A stretch of DNA of 64,000 bases from Ferrovum sp. JA12 (GCF_001431705.1 NZ_LJWX01000002.1:248001-312000); one strand, 5' to 3'; shown: positions 17,001 through 25,176, counted from the first letter of the stretch. Notes: generated by a model from the letters alone, not told the origin. Numbers and translations: made by a program.

Positions 17001-19138
17001 GCCGCCCAGTAAGAAGGTCGCAAGCAATTTCGCCTTTTGGTATTGGGGCATTGGTGGACTTTCCAGGTCCTGTGTCGCTCATTCACGCTGGCTTAGATGC
17101 TTGGCCATTCAAGGAGGGTGAGCCGGATCACCGGGAGTTTATCATCGATGATGAGAAACGCCTTTCCAGTAGGTTGGACGTAGACTACTTTGTACAGCCA
17201 GCAGACTTTCGGCAGCCCACACGAGGGCAGGATGCAACACAGTCCAACCTTAATTTAAAGTTGCCATTTCTCAGATTTCCTCTTTGGCATGTTTGTCCTC
17301 GATGTGGGCGAATGCATCTCGCACGATATCAAGACAGCACACCTCCGATCTGTAGAGGGCCAATCGGCTCTGGAGGTGGAATTGGGTCTGAACATTCACC
17401 AAGAAAAACTGTTCAAGTTCGCTTTGTAGGCGCATGCAAAAAGGGGCATCTGCAGGATTTTCCATGGTTGGAATGGTTGTTCAAGCAACCAGATCCACTG
17501 TGGGAACCGGAGGGTAATCTGCGCTGGCTCCGTATGAGAAGTACCGGCAGTGCTTCGCTTACTGGGGTGGAAGTGGCAGCAGAGGAAAGGTTGCCGAATG
17601 GAGGAATAAAGGTTATTGAGAAACGTACACTTGCTGGTGCATTTCAGGGGGATGAATCAGGTGAATCACAGCGAGCATTTACAAAAATTGGCGTGCTGTG
17701 TGGGGGACACAATCCTGCATTGGGAATTGGCAAGAACGGCCCGAATCCGTTACTAGGTTGTGGCCAAGAAATATACCCTCTGCTTCGTGGTGCCTCAAAT
17801 CTTTACTTCCCTCAGGTTGTCAGCTCGATTTATATCCCAAACATTGATGACAAAAATCTTGATCAGGAAATTTTGGATATCCTTGATGACCATTTGCTGA
17901 AGTCTATTCTGTTACTCAGCGCACAAGATGCGGACAATGGCATGATTTCAGCGAAGGCGGCTCGGAACGCTCTGAAGAAATATTACCCAGAGTCAAGCGT
18001 GGATGCGGAAGTTTTGGCAGAGGCTGCTAACAGACACATCTTGAAAGATATTCTGCTGGAAAACAGGACGGTGCAACAATACTTATCACAAAAAATAAAG
18101 GTGTCGACTGACAAGCAGCTCACGCTTGATATGGTGAGCTCGGCAATTAAAAACCATTATGGGGATTGGGGAATTGACCCATTGGTGTTGTTGGGTCCGT
18201 TGTCTGATTGGTTTGAAGGGCAGGGTGTGGATGCTGATCAAGGAACGGCGGGGCTTCAACAGGATATTTTAGTTGAGTCTAACTATAGAATGGAAGAATA
18301 CCGAGTCTTTTGTCGAGATATTCAGGAGGGCTACCCAAAGGCCAATCTGTTGATACGAAGCTCCGAGATAGCTAGTTATGGTGATCTAGTCCGATCCTCG
18401 TTTGAGCGCATATCTTTGTTGCACAAGTTAAGAGAGACGCGGGCATTTGTGGGGTTTTCTAGAATTTATCCTGGTGACGACCTCACGCAGGAAGAGCGAT
18501 GGCATCTGATAGCGCTTGAAAAGAAGAAATGGCTCCCAGCTGTTGTTGTAAGAGGAGAGGGCATCTTCCTGAAGTTCAGGGAAGATCGACTTGGCGCTTG
18601 GATTGAAAAATTCGGGGCTCTTCATGAAGGTAGATTTGCATTGATTAACCACCAGATGGGTGAGTTACGGGAGCGAAGACATCAGCAGCCAAAACTGATT
18701 TCGCCGAAACATGTTCTGATCCACACATTCGCGCACCTGCTGATTAACGAATTAGTATATGAATGTGGCTATGGCTCAGCTTCTCTTAGAGAGCGGATAT
18801 ATTCTGTGGATGGAGAGTATCCCATGTCTGGTGTATTGATCTATACGGCTGCGGGGGACTCGGAGGGTTCAATGGGTGGCCTTGTTCAAATGGGGCAACC
18901 AGGCTATCTTGAAGCTGTTGTAGCTAGGGCACTTGAGAAAGCGCGTTGGTGTTCCAGCGATCCGGTCTGTATTGAAAGCAAAGGGCAAGGCCCAGATAAC
19001 TGTAATCTGGCAGCATGTCATTCCTGTGCTCTGCTGCCGGAAACTTCATGCGAAGAGCATAATCGATTACTCGATCGTGGAGTGGTAATTGGCACCATCG
19101 AAAGTCCATCCAGTGGGTTCTTTTTGGGGGATGAGTAA
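16997..19138 (+). CDS. drmB: DrmB-like DUF1998 protein of DISARM
   Basis: A full-length 713-residue protein. It starts with the DrmB hallmark RRSQAISPFGIGALVDFPG, which precedes the zinc-binding CPRCGRMH and the CKKGHLQDFPW segment. The C-terminal DUF1998 region holds HTFAHLLINELVYECGY and a Cys-rich end (CNLAACHSCALLPETSCEEH). In DISARM, DrmB forms a DNA-binding complex with the helicase DrmA. Here drmA survives only as a 3' fragment, and no drmC, drmE or drmD lies next to it. The protein is probably an orphan. Confidence 0.85.
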   Translation: MSRPVRRSQAISPFGIGALVDFPGPVSLIHAGLDAWPFKEGEPDHREFIIDDEKRLSSRLDVDYFVQPADFRQPTRGQDATQSNLNLKLPFLRFPLWHVCPRCGRMHLARYQDSTPPICRGPIGSGGGIGSEHSPRKTVQVRFVGACKKGHLQDFPWLEWLFKQPDPLWEPEGNLRWLRMRSTGSASLTGVEVAAEERLPNGGIKVIEKRTLAGAFQGDESGESQRAFTKIGVLCGGHNPALGIGKNGPNPLLGCGQEIYPLLRGASNLYFPQVVSSIYIPNIDDKNLDQEILDILDDHLLKSILLLSAQDADNGMISAKAARNALKKYYPESSVDAEVLAEAANRHILKDILLENRTVQQYLSQKIKVSTDKQLTLDMVSSAIKNHYGDWGIDPLVLLGPLSDWFEGQGVDADQGTAGLQQDILVESNYRMEEYRVFCRDIQEGYPKANLLIRSSEIASYGDLVRSSFERISLLHKLRETRAFVGFSRIYPGDDLTQEERWHLIALEKKKWLPAVVVRGEGIFLKFREDRLGAWIEKFGALHEGRFALINHQMGELRERRHQQPKLISPKHVLIHTFAHLLINELVYECGYGSASLRERIYSVDGEYPMSGVLIYTAAGDSEGSMGGLVQMGQPGYLEAVVARALEKARWCSSDPVCIESKGQGPDNCNLAACHSCALLPETSCEEHNRLLDRGVVIGTIESPSSGFFLGDE

Positions 19139-19151
19139 ATGAAATCAGGTT

Positions 19152-19310
19152 GTTAAATTGCATTCTGAATTGCCCCATTTTTTGCACTTTAGTCTGACCC
19201 ACCAAATTTGATAATTGGTCATGTGGTACGACGGGTTGCATTTCTTGAGGAGGGTCAATATTTAATGCAAACATTCAGACAAAGTGGCTCAATCCAGAAT
19301 GCAATTTAAC
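19152..19310. repeat. MITE-like repeat, copy 1 (159 bp)
   Basis: A 159-bp unit with terminal inverted repeats: GTTAAATTGCATTCTG at the left and its near-perfect complement at the right (20 of 21 bases match). Inside are TGACCCACC-type motifs like those of IS21-family ends. No coding capacity. A copy of identical length lies at 21611. This copy sits 13 bp after drmB and directly cuts a GHKL-ATPase gene. Confidence 0.8.
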
Positions 19311-19440
19311 ACAAAGTCATTCTGGATCTCGAGAGTGGTTCAAAATCCAAGATTATTGTTAGCGACAACGGGTGTGGCATGTCAATTGCAGACCTAGAGG
19401 AGAAATGGCTAGTTCTTGTTACGCACTCTACTTGCCCCGG
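19311..19440 (+). pseudogene. Fragment of a GHKL (MutL/MORC-like) ATPase gene
   Basis: Immediately after the MITE the plus strand reads VILDLESGSKSKIIVSDNGC, then GMSIADLEEKWLVL in one frame. DNGCGM is the second ATP-binding motif of GHKL ATPases, and the following DLEEKW is typical of the MutL/MORC/Hsp90-like branch found in restriction clusters. Both ends are missing: the MITE removes the N-terminus and the methylase gene occupies the rest. GHKL ATPases accompany Dcm and Vsr genes in several defence cassettes, which fits the neighbours here. Confidence 0.65.
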
Positions 19441-19447
19441 AATCATT

Positions 19448-21001
19448 TCAATTTCCGAGTAACTGGAAGACTATTTTTGCAATTTTATTTGCAAGCAAAG
19501 GTGGTACGGCATTGCCAACTTGGTGAAATTGTTGTGTTCGGTTTCCCTGGAAAAAATAGTTGTCCGGGAAGGTCTGTAGACGTGCAGCTTCACGCACTGT
19601 CAGGCTACGACACTGTGCAGGGTCTGGATGGATAAAGTAATGCCCATCTTTCGAAATGTGACTGGTTACGGTTGTGGATGGTCGTCCTTTGAGTTGCACC
19701 CTGAAACGGTCAGAAAATTTCCCGCTTTCCCAGTTGTTATGGTTTGGTCGTAGTCCTTCCAGATCAAATTGTTGATGCCCCTTCGGGGAAAGTCCATAGG
19801 CTTCGGCATATGCAGCTGCATAAATATAACGTCTTAAGTCACTCGACATATGTCCTCTGGACTCATGATTCAGTAAAACTTTCAGATTGTTATCACGGTA
19901 CCACTCATCTAGTTTTGAGTTGAGTATTGCCGGTATATTTTCACTATTCAACCTTAATGCTCCAAAATCAAGATCAGAGTCTATTGAATGTTTCAGTCTA
20001 TCCAGAACTGCTGTTAATTCATGCAATTCGCTTCTCTTTGAGGCTTCTGCATGAAGTTCTTGCAAATGCTGTTTAACTGTTGACGTCCATTTTTCGGCAT
20101 TGTCACCCCCTTTGCTCAAACGGCTGCGTAAGCGGGGGAGTGTTCCTATCACATCCTGAACAGTAAATTCTGAAACTTTATCTAAAAGCTTGGGATTGAC
20201 ATTTATATCTTCCCGGATGCCAATAAGGATGACTCTATGTCGGGCCTGCGGAATGCCAAATTCTTCAGTGCGAATGATGAAATCATGTGCGTTGATATCT
20301 TGTGGATCCATACCTTTTTCAAAGTAAGTAGGAACAGCCAGAGAGTGAATTTTGTAGCTTCGGCCTGGTGACTTTCCGAGCGCTAAGTTAGGGTCAGAAA
20401 GGTCTCGCAATATGGTATTAAAGATTTTCTGGCCATCAATTGTAGATGACAGAATACCTTTGACATTCTCCATCACAAAAACGGCAGGCTGATATTCCTG
20501 AATAATTCGAAGATACTCGCGGTAAAGATAATGTCGATGATCCTGTTCTGGACAATAATCGGTCTTTCCTCTGTTCCTTGAACGTCCTACCAGTGAATAA
20601 GCCTGACAGGGTGGTCCGCCAATCAATATCCATGGCTTTGAAGTGTTAATTTTTTCCTTATCTAGTATCGTGTCGAGTTCAAGATTACCTGTGGTTGTCC
20701 CCAAAGTGATACGACGTGCCTCTTTATTTGCTTCTTCCCATGCAGGCAAGGATTTGTCATCATATGGCGTATCCGATTCACCATTACAGAACCGGTAGTA
20801 ACTTTCCAGTGACGAACTGTCTTGCGTTTTCAAAATTCGGAAGAAAGATCGCAGTTTCAGAGTTTGATGCGCTGACGTCTCCATTTCCGCTGAAACTAAT
20901 ATTTTGAATGCGTTGCCATTATCAAGTGCTGAAAAGCCCTCTCCCAGACCGCCGGGGCCAGCGAAAAGATCAACTATGGGGATAGGTTCGTCTTGGGGCA
21001 T
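19448..21001 (-). CDS. DNA (cytosine-5) methyltransferase
   Basis: A 517-residue enzyme with the m5C-methylase motifs in order: motif I VDLFAGPGGLGEGF at residue 9, motif IV WILIGGPPCQAYSLVGRSR with the catalytic Cys, motif VI FVMENVKGILS, motif VIII QARHRVILIG, and motif X region RTQQFHQVGNAVPPLLA. The target-recognition region between VIII and IX is long. It is divergent from vsr with 46 bp between. Its recognition site cannot be read from sequence. It may be a methylase of a Dcm/Vsr/GHKL cassette or a DrmMII-like DISARM methylase; orientation and Vsr favour the former. Confidence 0.92.
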   Translation of the reverse strand: MPQDEPIPIVDLFAGPGGLGEGFSALDNGNAFKILVSAEMETSAHQTLKLRSFFRILKTQDSSSLESYYRFCNGESDTPYDDKSLPAWEEANKEARRITLGTTTGNLELDTILDKEKINTSKPWILIGGPPCQAYSLVGRSRNRGKTDYCPEQDHRHYLYREYLRIIQEYQPAVFVMENVKGILSSTIDGQKIFNTILRDLSDPNLALGKSPGRSYKIHSLAVPTYFEKGMDPQDINAHDFIIRTEEFGIPQARHRVILIGIREDINVNPKLLDKVSEFTVQDVIGTLPRLRSRLSKGGDNAEKWTSTVKQHLQELHAEASKRSELHELTAVLDRLKHSIDSDLDFGALRLNSENIPAILNSKLDEWYRDNNLKVLLNHESRGHMSSDLRRYIYAAAYAEAYGLSPKGHQQFDLEGLRPNHNNWESGKFSDRFRVQLKGRPSTTVTSHISKDGHYFIHPDPAQCRSLTVREAARLQTFPDNYFFQGNRTQQFHQVGNAVPPLLANKIAKIVFQLLGN

Positions 21002-21047
21002 ATGCTGCTATATTAACTTTAATTAGAGTGTGGCCAGGATACCAGGA

Positions 21048-21497
21048 ATGACCGATATAGTCGATAGTAAAACACGATCTCGCATGATGTCTGGAATTAA
21101 AAGTAAAGATACCGCGCCGGAAATGGTAGTGCGACGATTCCTTCATAGGGCAGGTTTACGTTATCGGCTGCATGATTATACCCTGCCTGGGTGTCCTGAT
21201 CTTGTTTTACCGCGCTATCGCACAGTGATATTCGTTAATGGCTGTTTCTGGCACCGACATCCGGGTTGTAAACTTGCCTATTCACCAAAGAATAATTTTG
21301 AAATATGGCAGAAAAAATTTGATCGGAATGTTTTACGTGATCAACGTAATATTGAAACGCTTATAAAGTCAGGGTGGCGGGTTATAGTCGTATGGGAATG
21401 CGGATTACGTAAAAATCCTTATAACGTTCTGATAGCACTGGTTGATGAAGTCAGGTGTAAGCACACGCAGTCTATGGTTCAAATATCCTCTTCATGA
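21048..21497 (+). CDS. vsr: Very-short-patch repair endonuclease Vsr
   Basis: About 149 residues. It starts MTDIVDSKTRSRMMSGIKSK, the usual Vsr N-terminus, which is why ATG 21048 is preferred over the in-frame GTG at 21030. The catalytic core LPGCPDLVLPRYRTVIFVNG and the zinc/active-site CFWHRHPGCK are present, and RNIETLIKSGWRVIVVWECG ends the fold. Vsr nicks next to T:G mismatches made by deamination of 5-methylcytosine, so it is a natural partner of the adjacent methylase. The gene looks intact. Confidence 0.92.
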   Translation: MTDIVDSKTRSRMMSGIKSKDTAPEMVVRRFLHRAGLRYRLHDYTLPGCPDLVLPRYRTVIFVNGCFWHRHPGCKLAYSPKNNFEIWQKKFDRNVLRDQRNIETLIKSGWRVIVVWECGLRKNPYNVLIALVDEVRCKHTQSMVQISSS

Positions 21498-21580
21498 ACT
21501 TGAATGTGTTGATACGTACCAAAAATTTACCACCTGCGTTTGTTGAATTTTATTCAGACGTATATTTGCAATCTCAATAG
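21494..21580 (+). pseudogene. Short 5' remnant of a gene coupled to vsr
   Basis: An ATG overlaps the vsr stop (ATGA) and opens a 28-codon frame beginning MNLNVLIRTKNLPPAFVEFY that ends 30 bp before the second MITE. The overlap is typical of translational coupling, and the length suggests only the start of a once larger gene. I recognise no family. It may be the front of the next gene of the Dcm/Vsr cassette, lost when the MITE region rearranged. Confidence 0.35.
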
Positions 21581-21610
21581 TGGAATGTTTCCGAGAAAAT
21601 ATACGATGAT

Positions 21611-21769
21611 GTTAACTTGCACCACAGATTGACCCATCTTTTGTACTATAGCTTGACCCACCAAATTTGATAGCTGCTCATGTGGCACGACGGGTTGAAT
21701 TTTTTGAGGCGGGTCAATATTTGATGAAAATGTTCAGACAAAGTGGCTCAATTCGGAATGCAATTTAAC
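21611..21769. repeat. MITE-like repeat, copy 2 (159 bp)
   Basis: Same length and orientation as the copy at 19152. Similarity is clear across the unit, strongest at the right end (TTCAGACAAAGTGGCTCAAT shared exactly). The left inverted repeat has drifted (GTTAACTTGCACC), the right one is intact. The two copies enclose the GHKL fragment, methylase and vsr, so this 2.3-kb block could have moved as a unit or been trimmed by recombination between copies. Confidence 0.78.
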
Positions 21770-21824
21770 GTTTTGACTATCTAGATTGGCTCTAATTTTA
21801 AAAAATGGTAGTATAGAAGGCTGT

Positions 21825-21899
21825 GCCGCCATAGTTTAATGGATAAAACAAGGGTTTCCTAAACCTTAGCTCCAGGTTCGACTCCTGGTGGCGGCACCA
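21825..21899 (+). tRNA. tRNA-Arg (anticodon CCU), CCA encoded
   Basis: A complete cloverleaf: acceptor GCCGCCA pairs with TGGCGGC, D-stem GTTT/AAAC, anticodon stem AGGGT/ACCTT with loop TTCCTAA (anticodon CCT, reading AGG), T-stem CCAGG/CCTGG with TTCGACT loop, discriminator A and encoded CCA. It follows the second MITE by 55 bp and lies within the accessory region, next to a broken tRNA-Arg with the same anticodon. Confidence 0.9.
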
Positions 21900-22091
21900 A
21901 ACCGCACCTCATTCTTCTTTTCAAAAATACCATACAATCACCCACTAATATCTTGCTATATAAGTTTTTAAAAAAATGGGACAAATTTGGGACAATCCTG
22001 TACTAGATTAGGGTGGATTTGAAGGGATGTGAGTGGACTTAACTGATTGATTTTTATTGAAAAACGTATATTTCTGTATGCCCCTTATCCA
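21900..22091. other. Stretch between the two tRNA-Arg sequences
   Basis: About 190 AT-rich bases without a supported gene. It contains a doubled GGGACAA motif (TGGGACAAATTTGGGACAA), of a kind often seen beside tRNA-integrated elements, but no integrase gene remains. Confidence 0.45.
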
Positions 22092-22131
22092 CTTAGGAGG
22101 GGGTCGCTCTATCCACTGAGCTACCGGGGCC
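22092..22131 (-). pseudogene. 5' half of a disrupted tRNA-Arg (CCU) gene
   Basis: On the reverse strand from 22131 the sequence reads as positions 1-39 of a tRNA: acceptor GGCCCCG, D-arm GCTCAGTGGATAGAGC, then GACCCCCTCCTAAG with a CCT anticodon. After the anticodon loop the homology stops; the 3' anticodon stem, T-arm and acceptor 3' strand are absent. This is the usual scar of integration into an anticodon loop. The intact tRNA-Arg(CCU) 190 bp away probably replaces its function. Confidence 0.75.
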
Positions 22132-22167
22132 TTGAACTTTTTCTATTCTAACAGAATCTTTATTTGT

Positions 22168-22220
22168 AAATGAAAATGATTCTTATTTACTTGACAATGA
22201 TAATGATTCTCATTTATATT
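22168..22220 (+). promoter_or_regulatory. Promoter with two Fur boxes
   Basis: Two Fur-box-like sequences lie in tandem: AAATGAAAATGATTCTTATT at 22168 and AATGATAATGATTCTCATT at 22196-22214, both close to the GATAATGATAATCATTATC consensus. A -35 TTGACA (22191-22196) and -10 TATATT (22215-22220) are separated by 18 bp, with the second box in the spacer. Iron-loaded Fur would block transcription of the cupredoxin operon that starts at 22249. Confidence 0.82.
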
Positions 22221-22248
22221 TAACTTATCTTGTTAAGGAATCTCTATC

Positions 22249-22572
22249 ATGAAAAAAAATACTCTGTTCTTAGCACTTCTTTTAGGTTTACAAATAAGTC
22301 TTGCGCACGCCCAGGATACTTACAAAATAACCATTACTGATAAGGGTATTGAGCCCCAAACTCTCACGGTTCCGGTGGGGAAGAAAGTCGCTTTAGAAGT
22401 CATTAATCAGACCGATCAACCCGTAGAGTTGGAGGGTAAAGCTTTTGCCTCTGAAATTGTCGCGCCACCCAATGGCCATGCGAAAGAGTTCATCGGCCCC
22501 TATGTGGCAGGGGATTATGGTTTTTATAATGATTACAACCGACAAATGATGGGGACGATACATAGTCACTAA
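22249..22572 (+). CDS. Periplasmic cupredoxin-domain protein
   Basis: A 107-residue protein with a signal peptide (MKKNTLFLALLLGLQISLAHA). The mature part is an EfeO-type cupredoxin domain: LTVPVGKKVALEVINQTDQP, then VELEGKAF and the metal-site region GPYVAGDYGFYNDYN. The usual H-Cys-H-Met copper set is not complete, so it may bind iron or copper differently. Fur boxes upstream and an outer membrane protein gene 18 bp downstream point to iron acquisition. No FTR1-type permease is present. Confidence 0.78.
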   Translation: MKKNTLFLALLLGLQISLAHAQDTYKITITDKGIEPQTLTVPVGKKVALEVINQTDQPVELEGKAFASEIVAPPNGHAKEFIGPYVAGDYGFYNDYNRQMMGTIHSH

Positions 22573-22590
22573 TACTTGTCCAGACATTAA

Positions 22591-23325
22591 ATGATGAATA
22601 GTCCATATCGCTGGCTCAAATGCTTCTTAATCGTTCAGCTTGTTGTGTTTTCTTCAGTGTTATTAGCTGATGATGATTATGTGGTTTACTCTCCCCATGT
22701 GGTCAAGGGACAGACAGAACTAGAAAGTCGTGCTTATGCTGTGAGTGATTCCCGACCAGGTTTTGCTCCCAGTAATGGTTATCTAGTGTCTCTTGGCCAC
22801 ACTTTTACAGATTATTGGAAAAGTGAAGTCTATTTTGCCGAATACCAACATTTACCAGGATCAGGAAACGCTCTCTATGGTCATGAATGGGAGAATACCT
22901 TCCAGTTGTCCGAGCGCGGGGAATACGCGGTGGACTGGGGTTTTTTAGCGGCCTACTCACAACATATCCTGCCAGGAGTAGCGGATAGCTTAGAACTCGG
23001 TCCTCTTATAGAAAAAGACCTGGGTCGTTTACAGCAGCGTTTGAATCTCCTGGTGGAGAAGGATGTGTTTGCAAACGCCACTTTGCGCTATGCCCCGCGT
23101 GCTGGTTATGCTCTTTCTTATAGAGTCACCAATCAATTTCAACCAGGTTTTGAAGCCTACTATAGGCCCATTGATCATGCCCACCAAATAGGTCCTATGC
23201 TGCAAGGGGAGTTGTTCTTACCCCACGGCAAAGAGATTGAATACGCTTTTGGGGTGTTGCGAGGATTAAATAATGGTGCCCCACAGAATGTAATTATTGC
23301 TAGAATGTCATACGAATTTTTTTAG
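22591..23325 (+). CDS. Secreted/outer membrane beta-barrel-like protein in the Fur operon
   Basis: 244 residues with a signal peptide ending near VLLADDD. The mature sequence alternates polar and aromatic residues and ends in YEFF, with a C-terminal Phe as in outer membrane beta-barrels. Strand-like segments such as TLRYAPRAGYALSYRV and QPGFEAYYRPI recur. No named family recognised. As the second gene of the Fur-controlled unit it probably works with the cupredoxin in metal uptake or sensing; that is inference from position. Confidence 0.65.
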   Translation: MMNSPYRWLKCFLIVQLVVFSSVLLADDDYVVYSPHVVKGQTELESRAYAVSDSRPGFAPSNGYLVSLGHTFTDYWKSEVYFAEYQHLPGSGNALYGHEWENTFQLSERGEYAVDWGFLAAYSQHILPGVADSLELGPLIEKDLGRLQQRLNLLVEKDVFANATLRYAPRAGYALSYRVTNQFQPGFEAYYRPIDHAHQIGPMLQGELFLPHGKEIEYAFGVLRGLNNGAPQNVIIARMSYEFF

Positions 23326-23335
23326 TTGATCTGTC

Positions 23336-25156
23336 ATGCCCTTTGTTACTTTGCGTCATCTTAGTCTCGCTTATGGTCACCATGCCCTTTTAGATGGAGC
23401 CAACCTCGTTATAGAAGAAAGACAACGTGTGGGCCTGATTGGCCGCAATGGAGGAGGGAAAAGCTCGCTATTAAAAGTCATTTTGGGCCAAGTTAACGCA
23501 GATAGTGGGGAGCGCTGGATACAGCCTGGTCTTAAAATGGGTTATGTGGCCCAGGAAGAGCATTTTGATGAGACACAAACTGTTGAAGAAAAATTAGTAG
23601 AAGTTAGTCTACTGCAGCATGAATGGACGCCAAGCCATCTCATAGCGAGCATGATGTCAACCATTGGTTTTAAGGGTCCAGAACTCATCAGTTCACTGTC
23701 AGGGGGTTGGCGTAAAAAACTAGGACTTGCCTGCGCCCTAATTAACGAGCCACAACTACTTATCTTGGATGAGCCCACTAATCATTTAGATATTGATGCT
23801 ATTGCTTGGCTTGAAAACTTACTGAAAACATTTAAAGGCAGCGTTCTTTTTGTCACCCATGATCGCGCCTTTTTAGATAATGTGGCCACCGATATCATCG
23901 AGCTTGATCGAGGAGTGCTCTCTCATTACGGTCACTCTTTTACCACCTATCAACTCAGAAAACAGGAAATGTTGGCGGTGGAACAAACCCATCAAGCTAA
24001 ATTTGATAAGATTTTGGCTCAAGAAGAAGTGTGGATTCGTAAGGGAGTGGAAGCAAGGCGTACAAGAAATGAGGGGCGAGTGAGGCGTCTTGAAGCGCTA
24101 AGAATTGAGCGCTCCAGGCGACGTGACAAATTAGGTTCTGTGAGATTAAACCTGCAGACAGGTGATCGCTCAGGAGAGTTAGTGGTTGAGCTTGATCAGG
24201 TGTCCATCGCCTATCAAGATCGAGTCTTGGTGCGTGACTTTTCTACACGCATTCAACGTGGCGATAAGATTGGCATTATCGGGCCCAATGGTTCAGGCAA
24301 AACAACTCTTCTTAAAACATTGTTAGGAGAATTAAAACCTGATCAAGGGCAGGTTAAGTTGGGCACAAAAATTCAAGTGGCCTATTTTGATCAATTACGT
24401 GAGCAGCTAGATCCTGAGGCCACTTTAATTGATACCATTAGCCCTGGTTCTGACTTTATTGAAATGAACGGTCAGCGTAAACATCGGATCAGTTATTTGG
24501 AGGATTTTTTATTTCCACCGGAACGCACGCGAGCTAAGGTGAAATCTCTCTCTGGAGGGGAACGCAATCGCTTGTTATTAGCAAGATTATTTGCGAAACC
24601 TGCTAATGTATTGGTTTTAGATGAGCCTACTAATGACCTTGATATGGATACTCTCGAGGTGCTCGAGGAATTATTAAGTGACTATACCGGGACCTTGTTC
24701 TTAGTGTCTCACGATCGCGCCTTTTTAGATAATGTGGTGACGCAAGTGATGGTCTTAGACGGTTTTGGTCAAGTCACTGAAAACGCTGGCGGCTATTCTG
24801 ATTGGGCGGATTATGTAAAACACCAGTGGAGTACAAAAGGTGACACGATTCCCTCATCTCGTAATGAGGACAAAAAAGAGTTGGTGACAGAGGGTAAGGA
24901 GAGAGCTAAAACCCGCCCTGAAAAAATGACCCATCGAGAACAACAAGAGTTAGAATCATTACCTGCAAAAATAGATCTGCTTGAACAAGAGCTACTGGCC
25001 ATCAATGAGGAGCTTTCCGATCCCTCTCTTTATACCACCCAAGCGGAAAAAGTAATAAAACTCCAAAGTCGGTTAGCGCAGTTGGAAGGGGAGATGGAAA
25101 ACCTACTAAAACGTTGGGAGTTTTTAGAACAAAAACTGCTTCGTCTAAAGAGTTAA
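23336..25156 (+). CDS. uup: ABC-F ATPase, Uup type
   Basis: A 606-residue protein with two ABC domains and no membrane segments. First domain: Walker A GLIGRNGGGKSS, signature LSGGWRKKLGLA, Walker B LLILDEPTNHLD. Second domain: GPNGSGKTT, LSGGERNRLLLA, LVLDEPTNDLD. A C-terminal coiled coil follows after about residue 535 (EQQELESLPAKIDLLEQEL), typical of Uup. ABC-F proteins act on the ribosome; Uup also affects DNA stability and precise transposon excision. The gene is complete and closes the conserved block before the second accessory region. Confidence 0.9.
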   Translation: MPFVTLRHLSLAYGHHALLDGANLVIEERQRVGLIGRNGGGKSSLLKVILGQVNADSGERWIQPGLKMGYVAQEEHFDETQTVEEKLVEVSLLQHEWTPSHLIASMMSTIGFKGPELISSLSGGWRKKLGLACALINEPQLLILDEPTNHLDIDAIAWLENLLKTFKGSVLFVTHDRAFLDNVATDIIELDRGVLSHYGHSFTTYQLRKQEMLAVEQTHQAKFDKILAQEEVWIRKGVEARRTRNEGRVRRLEALRIERSRRRDKLGSVRLNLQTGDRSGELVVELDQVSIAYQDRVLVRDFSTRIQRGDKIGIIGPNGSGKTTLLKTLLGELKPDQGQVKLGTKIQVAYFDQLREQLDPEATLIDTISPGSDFIEMNGQRKHRISYLEDFLFPPERTRAKVKSLSGGERNRLLLARLFAKPANVLVLDEPTNDLDMDTLEVLEELLSDYTGTLFLVSHDRAFLDNVVTQVMVLDGFGQVTENAGGYSDWADYVKHQWSTKGDTIPSSRNEDKKELVTEGKERAKTRPEKMTHREQQELESLPAKIDLLEQELLAINEELSDPSLYTTQAEKVIKLQSRLAQLEGEMENLLKRWEFLEQKLLRLKS

Positions 25157-25176
25157 GTGCTCTAGTTCAGACTTGA

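Noticed and set aside
19448-21001. Methylase as DrmMII of the adjacent DISARM remnant
   Set aside because: Possible, but opposite orientation, separation by a MITE, and pairing with vsr and a GHKL fragment favour an independent cassette.
22040-22131. Complete second tRNA gene
   Set aside because: Only the 5' half to the anticodon loop is present; the T-arm and 3' acceptor strand are missing, so it is called a pseudogene.
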